A stretch of DNA of 64,000 nucleotides, from assembly GCF_902459465.1 (NCBI RefSeq), contig NC_047083.1, forward strand, positions 8,733,526 to 8,797,525, given 5' to 3'. The notes beneath the pieces are model-generated. The model was given only the letters and a program-made list of their open reading frames with translations. It was not told the DNA's origin and searched no databases. Of this stretch, positions 55,625-64,000 are shown one piece after another (within the stretch, counting starts at the first letter, position 1; every line of letters begins with the position of its first letter). Source of the DNA: Asterias rubens (lineage: Eukaryota; Echinodermata; Asteroidea; Forcipulatida; Asteriidae). The translations under genes and the position numbers were made by a program.

Positions 55625-56127
55625 ACAATAATTATTACCGGTGTCAGATGCAATTGTGTCCGCCATGCAATACTATCCGCTCCGGACAATTTAGCATATG
55701 CAATCGTGTCCGGGGCTATGCAAAAACAGTCACGACTGTAAGTGATGTGCGCGCGTAAGCGAGCGTGCATGCACTGAACCTACGTATTATGTAGCATGAA
55801 TATTCACGTATTTTATGATTGCAGCAAATACCCAACGGCCGAACATTATTTTCCAATGTCATTCATGACATTCACTTATCTTGTACAAAAAAAATGTCGA
55901 ACGTGTTCCGTCGACCAAGGGCGTTTAATTTACTGCAGGAACGGTTTTGCACGGGGGCGGACACAACTGCATCGGGCGGACACAGTGCATTATGCAGCAG
56001 CGTCCGGACGGACACGATTGCATATGCAAAAGCGTCCGGCGGACAGGACATTATTGCATATGCAATAATGTCCCCATAGTATTTCATAAAGGACATAATT
56101 GCATGCGACACCGGTACCATTATTGCC
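55625..56127. mobile_element. TIR element full of TTGCATATGCAA palindromes
   Basis: Ends CAATAATTATTACCGGTGTC and GACACCGGTACCATTATTG are inverted. Inside, GTCCG/CGGAC words alternate with GCATATGCAA palindromes on both sides (about 55693, 56019 and 56057). No ORF of transposase type. Confidence 0.75.
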
Positions 56128-56531
56128 ATGAACAAATTGTATTATAACTTTCACCATGCGGCAGGAAAATCAAAGTATGACACAGTGTATTTTATGGAGG
56201 ACATTACCAGCAAAGCACATCCTTGTTTCCACGGCTGTCTCATAAACCGGCTCTAAGACCATATTTTTATTTATATGCTGGTAAAAAAAAAACACAATAA
56301 AATAACAATGTGTGCAAAAAGTACCAGTATAATAATGGAGGAATAAATTATTTATTCCTCCATGGTATAATGGTCTAAAATTCTTCCTGCTGATCATTGG
56401 AGGTATTTAACTTGCACTTATAGTTTTTACTACTCAGAGCACGTCAATTCAATGATTTTCAATTCAATTCATTCAGAACACAGTATAAACATTTATTTCA
56501 TAGACAAGTCAGGTTATTTACAAGTATAATA

Positions 56532-56923
56532 ATAGGCAGTGGACACTATTGGTAATCACTCAAAATAATGATTAGCATAAACCGTTCTTGGTGACGAGTA
56601 ATGGGGGAGAGGTTGATGGTAAAAAACATTGTGAGAAACGGCTCCCTCTGAAATGCCATAGTTTTCGAGAAAGAAGTAATTTTCCATGAATTTGATTTCG
56701 AGACCTCATGCAGATTTAGAACTTGAGGTCTCGAAATCAATCTAAACGCACACAACTTCGTGTGACAAGGGTATTTTTTCTTTCATTATTCATTATTATC
56801 TCGCAAGTTCGATGACCAATTGAGCTCAATTTTTCACAGGTTTGTTATTTTATGCATATGTTGCGATAGACCAACTGTGAAGGCTAGTCTTTGATAATTA
56901 CCAATAGTGTCCAGTGGCTTTAA
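56532..56923 (-). mobile_element. MITE family 1, complete
   Basis: AGGCAGTGGACACTATTGG left, CCAATAGTGTCCAGTGGC right, TTAA at 56920. About 390 bp, full interior. Confidence 0.85.
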
Positions 56924-58124
56924 CTGTGCTTGTGTCCCTCACTGTGCTTGTGTTACATTATAAACAAAGCAACAAAAACATGTTTTTCGAAATTACAATC
57001 ATAGCCAGAAGGCCATTGTACAACTTGTTACATGGTCACAGTTTGTAATAGCCAGCATGTGTGTTTGCTGAGCCGTATCTTCCTTATTCTTTACTTTCCC
57101 CAACTGTTTTTTTTTTTTTTTTTTTTGATAACGACGCACTTATTTCCTTTCAAGACGTGGTCATGCTTGAGAAATTATGTGGTATAAAAGGTAATGCATG
57201 CCATAGCCCTCTTTCCATTCTGGGAAGCTCTCAGGACGGGATGCTGACCGGTGCAAACCTCGGGGAAGTGATGTGTCTGACGGCTCTATTGACTGGTGGG
57301 CGTGGTACTGAGCGTCTTGGAATACCTTAACTGTGATACTTTTGTTGATCCTGGCCATCACTTTAGGGTTGTTTTGTAATGTCCTGTTCTCTTACTGTTT
57401 GTCTTACTTTTGTATTTATATTATTTATTTTACATACTGTCTGCTTGTAATGAAGAATAAGAATGGCTGTCTTATTCGTATTACTGGGGAGTGGTGACTG
57501 CTCACATTATAAGCAGCAACGAGTCTTTTTTACTTGCACCTTGTACAACGCACCCCTGGACCGCTCATGACAAGTAGTCCCTCGGCTTTACGTCCTGTCC
57601 TTATGGACCCTACCGAGTATACAAGTATAAGTAGAAGAAGTCTGAGCCAAATCCAAAGCTGAAGCCGTCGTTTCGAAAAGGGCATAAGTTTTATATTAGG
57701 AGCGCCCTCTATTGCTTTACCAGAAAGGGTAAACATTTGCAAGTCTTTTATTTTTCTTAACTTTCACTAATATGTAGTTAAACATTTATCAGTAATTTTT
57801 TATTATATTTAATTAATATAAATATTTCCTGTGGTAATTTATATCTTTACAAATTACAATTTTAAAAATATTCTTTTATCTACGTCAACTTTGTACAATT
57901 TTTCACAACACCTTTGATATAATGGCGGACTTGAACAAGTTTATTGTCTCCATGCATTGCGTACATGTGTGCATTTTTTATGTACCTGCATGCTGCATCA
58001 GCTCGTTACACCCGCGCCTGACGTACCACCAATTACTACAGCAAACAACCTTTCGGCGATTCCATTTCCTCCCAAAAAATCCTTCAAAAACCTTAAAGTA
58101 ATAAATATTTAATTGATCCAGAAA

Positions 58125-61100
58125 ATGTTGCGGGCAGCAGGTCTCGGGTCTCGATCAAGTCTAGCAAGCTTAGCTGAGGTAAATATTTCCACTCTTCCCT
58201 TTGTTTTTTAAATTAAAATTTATTCATTTATTTTGTTGGCGTTACGACTTTACGCACGACTTACGTTGTACTTGTTTGTATAAACATGATGGTACACTAA
58301 ACTTTATAAATACTGTCTATTTTCTTTACCAGCATTATTAAAGTACCGGCATTTATCTCCTCATTTAATTCACACTTTTCTCTGTCTGGTATTTAATGAT
58401 CGTATATAACAACGCATTTGGATTTTTTTTCTTTACTTAAATTAATATATGATTTAATAAATGAAGAAGAATTGCCAAACACACAGCACAGGCCAGCCTA
58501 ATATAAATTATAATGCATAACTTTTTGTGGATAACTTTCCGTATGGCGCCACCACCTTTTCACTCATTTTTTCAAAAAAGGGATATCTCATTGAGGTAAA
58601 TTAGATAATATATTATTTCATATCGAATGAAAAAGTGGTGGCGCCATACGGAAACTTTTCCCTTTTTGTTATTTTAATCTCTATCATGTTTTTTTTGTTG
58701 GGGGGGGGGCTACTTTATGTAATATATAATATTTTTATCCATCCTGTTTTTGGCACTTGCGCTGTCTGATTTGGCTGAAATAAAAAATAAAATAAAACAA
58801 ATGTTACTTTTTAAACTTCAGTTTCCTTGGCAACCGAACATTGTGCGCTGCTATGGTACTCCAGCAACGAAGAAGCCAGATGTCCCAGTCATCAAGATCA
58901 ACTCCAACCTCTCGCTACAGAGAGCGAACTCGGCTGGCACCAAATCCCCTAAAGACCGCCCTCTTGTGTTACTGCTGAGCTGGCTTGCTGCGAAGCAACG
59001 CCATCTTGATAACTTTGCTGCGTTCTACTTGAGCAGAGGCTGCGATGTTTTGACAGTTAAACTTCGTCCAATGCAGGTGAGGGTCTAGCCACAGACCTAA
59101 AGTAAAACTCAGGCTATTTCTGAATTGGAGCAAGTTCGAGTGTGCACCATGGTTAACTAAAGGTTGACCACTTTGACTCGAACCCAGGCTGGTCGACCAT
59201 TGGTTGACTACAGGAGTGCGTTTTGGCGACCCCAACCAAGCCCAACCGAATCAATAAATCGGTTACCGGTTGGTCTAAAGAGCATCATCACCGCGTCTCA
59301 ACTGAACACGCAAAAATGCTCAACCGATGACCAATGTTTCTGGTTGGGGTCCCCAAAACGCACTCCTGAGGACTACCATTAAGAAACCAGCCTCAAGCCC
59401 ATGGTTTATTCAGTTTACTCGCCCCAATTGCCTGTTCCATGTAGCGAAAACGCGCAAGGCAATGGAGTGTTGAGTATCATGGTACCAATGGTACTGGTGA
59501 TACCGCGAGCGTTGGATGGTATTGGATTGAACCAGTTTCGCCAAGCCACACAACATGCCAAAAACCGAAAACAAACAATTAACTAAACAAAAAAATTGTA
59601 GCCACTAAGCAGGGCCTGTGCGCTGCATGTGCTACCTGCTGAAGGACGTGACCATGATGATGTTTTGAAGAACTTGCTATTGACCCATTGCATGCACATC
59701 ACACGTGACTGTGCCACACTTACCTATTCGGTGGGCTCATAGGTTTCACTGAATATGGTGCTTCCAAGATAATTATAATAATGATGTCAGGTGAATTGGG
59801 TCAATGTAGAAGTGTCGTGGCCGAGTGGTTAAGAGCACAGAATTCAAACTCTGGTGTTTCTGATCAGCAGAGTGTGGGTTTGAATCCCCAGCCGTGACAC
59901 TTGTGTCCTTATAAAGCAAGACACTTTACCATTGCTTCGTCCTTCGGATGGGACGTAAAGCCGTTGGTCCCATGTGTTGTGTAACGCATGTAAAAGAACC
60001 CAGTGCACTTGTCGAAAAGAGAAGGGGTTCGCCCGGTGTTCCTAGTTGTGGCTGCTTAATGCGCCGTAGCACCTTGTAAACCCTTTTAAGTGCTATATAA
60101 TTGGGTCTCAGAATCCATCACTGCAATAACCTATCTTTCTGAAAGTTTGTATATACTCAGCGCCTTGAGTACCTTGTTTGGTAGATACGTGCGCTATATA
60201 AGACTTCGATATTATTATTAACATGGTTACTAATCAATTTTTGTCCCTGTATGTTGATTTTCAGCTTCTTCTGCCGACAGTTGGCACCCAAGTGATCGCT
60301 AGAGATGTCGTTAGCTTTCTTCAGAGTAAGGAGCAGCGAGACCGCCAAATCCTAGTACACGGGTTCTCCGTCGGCGGTTATCTCTACGGAGAGATCATCC
60401 AGAAGATGCTGGCCTCGCAGACAGAGTCGCATGAAATCACCAGCCGCATCATCGGCCAGATCTACGATAGCCCCGTCGATCTTCAGAATATTCCTGTCGG
60501 GATTTCCAAGGTGCGAGAATAATAATAATACTAGATTCTTATAGAACTTAATATAGCACTTCATCACACCCCGACGGTTGTATGAAAGCGCTCATTATTT
60601 TTGTCTGCAAGGTATGTGGAGCTACCTTTTGAAGTGTAAGACCTATTCTTAAGAGCGCTCAAATACAACCTTAGGAAAAGGCGCTTACAATTTTGTGTTA
60701 TTATTATTATTCCTTTTAAGCACCATGTAATGGATTACATGGTGCTGTGGCACAAAATTCTGCCAATTGATCCAGGAACACTGGGGCAAACCCCTTCTCC
60801 TTTGAATAATTTTCACAGATTTTGTTATGTTACGAGAGTACTGACCTTTGACCTTTATCAAACGTGTCGAGTCCCTTTAAGGAAATTAGAGCTAAACATA
60901 GCAGTCTGCCAAATCTAAAAAGAACCTAGCAAAGGGAGAGTTTCTCTAAAATATTATTTTAATTTTGTTTCATAGGCCTTAACCAAGAACCCCCTTGCCC
61001 AGCGCAGCATGCAGACAAGTTTACAGATGTACCTGAGAGTGATGAACTCCGCAGCCACAAAGCACTACCACAAGAGCTCCTACACATTCCACCACAACCC

Positions 61101-61401
61101 AGTCTCCGCCCCCTCCCTCTTCTTCTATTCCCACACGGACCCGGTCGGCACGGCTGAGTCTAACGAGCGAGTCATGTCGAGTTTGAAGACCAACATGGGT
61201 TACGACAATGTATACAGCAAGGCGTTTGAGGATTCCCCGCACGTGAGTCACATGTATAAACACCAGAATGAGTATATGAGTACCTTGAAGGGCTTCTTGA
61301 GTCGGATTCAGTATTTCCGTGAGGCGGTCGTCGAGAACAAAGAGTTGGCTGATTTCGTCGGAGAGGAAGGTAGGGATGATGAGGTAGAGGAAAAGAAATG
61401 A
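58125..61401 (+). CDS. DUF829 / TMEM53-like alpha/beta hydrolase
   Basis: Four exons with GT-AG borders, all in phase 0: 58125-58178, 58822-59076, 60265-60510 and 60976-61401; 326 residues. The DUF829 (TMEM53-type) alpha/beta hydrolase fold begins around RPLVLLLSWLAAKQRHL. The nucleophile elbow is GFSVGG with Ser138. Asp240 in YSHTDPV and His274 in DSPHVSHM complete a plausible triad. The end is acidic (DDEVEEKK). Human TMEM53 (277 aa) shares the block order but differs inside the core, so this may be a separate DUF829 subfamily. The N terminus (MLRAAGLGSRSSLASLAE) is Arg/Ser/Leu-rich without acid until position 18, like a mitochondrial presequence; no clear membrane segment was seen. Substrate unknown. 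Confidence 0.9.
58528..58665. mobile_element. MITE with CTTTCCGTATGGCGCCACC ends, second copy
   Basis: AACTTTCCGTATGGCGCCAC left, GTGGCGCCATACGGAAAC right. The centre GGGATATCTCATTGAGGTAA is the reverse complement of that in the FLAD1 intron 1 copy. Intron 1 of the DUF829 gene. Confidence 0.85.
59684..59808. mobile_element. MITE with TATTGACCCA ends, short copy
   Basis: CTATTGACCCATTGCATG left, GTCAGGTGAATTGGGTCAAT right. The right end matches the left end of the copy at 40436-40671. DUF829 intron 2. Confidence 0.65.
59811..60220 (+). mobile_element. SINE A, full length
   Basis: Best SINE A copy. The tRNA-Leu-like head has GTGTCGTGGCCGAGTGGTTA, the arm TTCAAACTCTGG, and the B box GGGTTTGAATCCCC with closing CGTGACAC (pairs with GTGTCG). 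The body has CGTCCTTCGGATGGGACG, AACCCAGTGCACTTGTCG and TAGCACCTTGTAAACCC. It ends GTGCGCTATATAAGACTTCG and (ATT)n. DUF829 intron 2. Confidence 0.85.
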
Positions 61402-62233
61402 ATCAAAGATGGTATTTATTATGGCTCGTTTCGGTAAAATATTGCCCATGCTCAAGTGTAGTTTGTCGAGTAAGCATTGCACAGATTCATGTACTCCAAA
61501 ATCCTTCCGCAAGGTATTGCTTGAGTTAAATTGATTCGGTGCTGCAGACTACATTCAATCCATGCTTGCATGGGGTTAAGAATATTGCCCAAGACTTTCT
61601 TAAAGTTTACTACAAGTTGTTTGGTCCCTGTTTGGTCACACATTTAGATTGTAGTCTTTTTGGTCTTAATGTTAGAGAGACGTCTTTATGGGTCGTGATA
61701 AATTTATTAAAATTAGTTCGGTCGGGAAGGAAACTTGTTATGAAGTTCAGCCAGTATTACCAAAATGCCAAGAAAAATATTTATGTCTGAAATACAGACC
61801 AGTGATTATGTAAAGAAAAAAATACATTGCTTATTTTGATTGTTAATATCGAAACAAAATCCATGATAAAAAAAGCTAAACTTGCGCTCAAATTTCAAGA
61901 AACTTTTAGAGGTTGTGTGAAATGGGTAGGATATGATGTACATAGGCTCAAACAGTTGCCGCTATCTTCAAGTTGGGTGTTGAGCTTAGCATAAAGTTCA
62001 ATATTTGTTAAGGTTGTGTCTTTACCCCGCAAAAATTGTGTGTACATGTATGGACCAGTAGTTTTTTAAACATAGGACTTATTTACAAAGAAAGAAACTC
62101 GATGGTTCGAATCCCACCGAGTGATATCCCTGTAATTTTGTTCACAGAACTCTGGAAAGTATTGAGTATTACAGTGCTTATTATGGGTAAAAACAAAAAT
62201 GAATATTCTTTATACCTGAGGCAAAATTAACTT

Positions 62234-62400
62234 AGATCTCGGTAGTCTAGTTGGTATGACACTGATCTAGAATTGAAAAGGTCGTGGGTTCGAATCCCAC
62301 CCGAGTAATATGCCTGTGATTTTTTTTCACAGAGCTCTGGTAAGTACACAGTGCTAACACATATCAGTGTATAATGGGTACCTGTAATACCGAAATGAAT
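62234..62400 (+). mobile_element. SINE B, tRNA-derived
   Basis: Head ATCTCGGTAGTCTAGTTGGT (A box), TCTAGAATTG arm, GTCGTGGGTTCGAATCCCAC (B box) and CCGAGTAA close. Then CCTGTGATTTTTTTTCACAG and GCTCTGGTAAGTACACAGTG. A partial tandem copy of the B-box part and body precedes it at about 62100-62200. Confidence 0.8.
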
Positions 62401-63073
62401 ATTCTTTATCCTCGATGCAAACTTAACATCTAAGAATAATTAACTCTAAGTTTAGATTAATCATTGTTAAAAATAGATGAATTATGGTCGTGGGAAGTAA
62501 AGTGATGTATTTATATTGAATAAGATTTATGTCTTAACAAAATCTGTTTATTGAATTGCATTATATTGTGTTGCTCAAAGAGCTACAAAATTGTTAGCAC
62601 CAGTTTATTGTGTTGTATGTGTGGAACAATAATTATATGTATCTGTTACTTAAAGTAAAAAACAATCGGATTAGTTTTTGTTTTCAATAATGAGTTGAAA
62701 ATACAAATTTATAATGTGTTATACAACTCAATGATTTATGCATTTTTTTTCCCAAAGAACAATTGCAATATAATTGTGACTAAAAGGATTTGGGATTTTA
62801 CTCGTTTCTCAAATACTACAGCACTACAGCAAGTAATATTTTAAGGGAAACTCATTATCTTCAAACTGTGTAAGTTTAATGTAAATCTGTGGACATTGTG
62901 TTTTCTGTCATAGAAAAAGTACCCAGACCTTTTAAAGTCTGGTCAGTTAATGATGTGTCAAACTAATGTTGTGTGCTGTCAGTTAATATATTTCATGTTT
63001 TTTAAATAATTGTTTAACGGTAGGGTAAGCTAGTCAAAACGTTGACACAAATTCAAGAACTGACTCGGCGGTA

Positions 63074-63306
63074 GTGCAGTTAATTACGACCCTATAAGCT
63101 AAAGTAGTAGTCCCAGCCAGTTTTCTTATACCTTCCGCCCGGGAAGTAGTTAAATAGCAGGACAGTTCTTTTCAGAACTGAGAAGTCTCCCGAACATCCG
63201 ATTATCTACTCCGCGGCAGTAGACAGTAGAATAAAGAAAGACATTTCTCTATAAGAGCAAACTCTACCTGGCAAGTAGATACACACATGGTGTTACCGCA
63301 AACCAA
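63074..63306 (+). repeat. Dispersed repeat ending GGTGTTACCGCAAACC, copy 2
   Basis: Same order of blocks as 15169-15392: CAGTTAATTACGACCCTATA, CAGTTCTTTTCAGAACTG hairpin, CTACTCCGCGGCAGTAG, CTCTACCTGGCAAGTAG, ACACATGGTGTTACCGC. Confidence 0.7.
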
Positions 63307-63335
63307 ATTATATATATATATTGGGTCATAGATTG

Positions 63336-63671
63336 TTAAAGACACTGGACACTATTGGTAATTGCCAATCAAAGGCCAGTCTCCTCACTTGGTGTATCTC
63401 AACCATAACAAACCTGTGAAAATTTGAGCTCAATTGGTCGTCGAAGTCGCGAGAGAATAATGAAAGAAAAAACACCCTTTATCTCACGAAGTTGTGTGCT
63501 TTCAGATATAAAATTCGTGAAAAATTACTTCTTTCTCGAAAACTACACTACTTCAGAGGGAGCCGTTTCTCACAATGTGTTATACTATTAACCTCTCCCC
63601 ACTACTAGTTACTAAGTAAGGTTTTGTGCTAATATTTATGTTGAGTAATTACCAATAGTGTCCACTGCCTT
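63336..63671 (+). mobile_element. MITE family 1, complete
   Basis: TTAA at 63336, AGACACTGGACACTATTGG left, CCAATAGTGTCCACTGCC right (right TTAA mutated to TTGA). Confidence 0.8.
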
Positions 63672-64000
63672 TGAAACAAATTAATTGCAATAAATACTGA
63701 CGTAGCATGATGCACTGCAGCTGATTTTGAGAAAGGATTCCCTTTGAAGCAGACACCGAATTCAGCTGATACTTTGACATTGTATAATTTATAATTTTGC
63801 CTATAAATCAGTATTAAATTGACAAATATTTACTGCCTGACAGTACTGGAGTAGACAGTAACTAAATTAGTTTATAATACTAGTTAACTAGACTTGCTAA
63901 GTTTCTCTTAACTAGGTCACTTGTAGGTCACTAGACTAGTGTAATAGCTATACTTAACTCAATCAAGTTAAAATAATCGTCTCAAATTTTAATGCCATAA

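Larger units (their letters stand above)
54422..58124. promoter_or_regulatory. Divergent spacer between CARS1 and the DUF829 gene
   Basis: Must hold both promoters, yet nearly half is made of three inverted-repeat elements (54440-54662, 54686-55445, 55625-56127) plus a family-1 MITE (56532-56923). The stretch 57350-58124 is mostly unique sequence with a single GCGCCCTCT motif near 57700 and is the likeliest promoter region for the plus-strand gene. No TATA box could be assigned. Confidence 0.4.
61402..64000. other. Downstream spacer, repeats only
   Basis: Probable 3' UTR of the DUF829 gene at its start. Then SINE B (62234-62400), a family-3 repeat (62750-62945), the GGTGTTACCGC repeat (63074-63306), a family-1 MITE (63336-63671) and AT-rich unique sequence to the end. 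No gene seen. Confidence 0.6.

Noticed and set aside
61021-61512. 163-residue minus-strand ORF
   Set aside because: Antisense shadow of the last exon of the DUF829 gene.

Overview
The window is animal nuclear DNA. Its genes are split by many GT-AG introns and it is dense in short non-autonomous transposons and tRNA-derived SINEs. The encoded proteins are close to vertebrate orthologues, and the repeats look like those of a marine invertebrate deuterostome. An echinoderm, perhaps a sea star, is my best guess, but it is an inference from memory of repeat style and cannot be proved from this sequence alone.

Four protein-coding genes can be built exon by exon with matching reading phase. They sit as two head-to-head pairs. 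Pair 1 is TBC1D7 (minus, 1901-6099), a TSC-complex subunit, and FLAD1 (plus, 6732-17701), which makes FAD. They share an intergenic promoter region of about 350 bp that carries a six-copy array of a 41-bp GCGCCC repeat. Pair 2 is CARS1 (minus, 37456-54421), cytosolic cysteinyl-tRNA synthetase with 16 coding exons, and a DUF829/TMEM53-like alpha/beta hydrolase (plus, 58125-61401). The 3.7 kb between this second pair is filled by three different inverted-repeat elements. The last coding exon, stop and poly(A) signal of another plus-strand gene lie at 696-1198, tail to tail with TBC1D7. A weak three-exon transcript candidate with a 51-residue frame starts at 20550.

The 14 kb between 23437 and 37455 has no convincing intact gene. 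It holds a higher-order tandem array of tRNA-like SINE heads (24870-25800), degenerate tandem repeats (28980-30650), a 1.7-kb AT-rich satellite (31840-33540), a foldback element whose loop opens a THAP-like frame (34748-34951), and a decayed inverted copy of FLAD1 exon 1 (about 31329-31470).

Introns and spacers carry TTAA-flanked MITEs (at least two families, about 20 copies), several other TIR families, LINE 3' ends of CR1/L2 style, and full SINEs. At least five nested insertions give relative ages. The four genes do not form one pathway: their products act in mTORC1 control, flavin cofactor synthesis, translation, and an uncharacterised hydrolase role.
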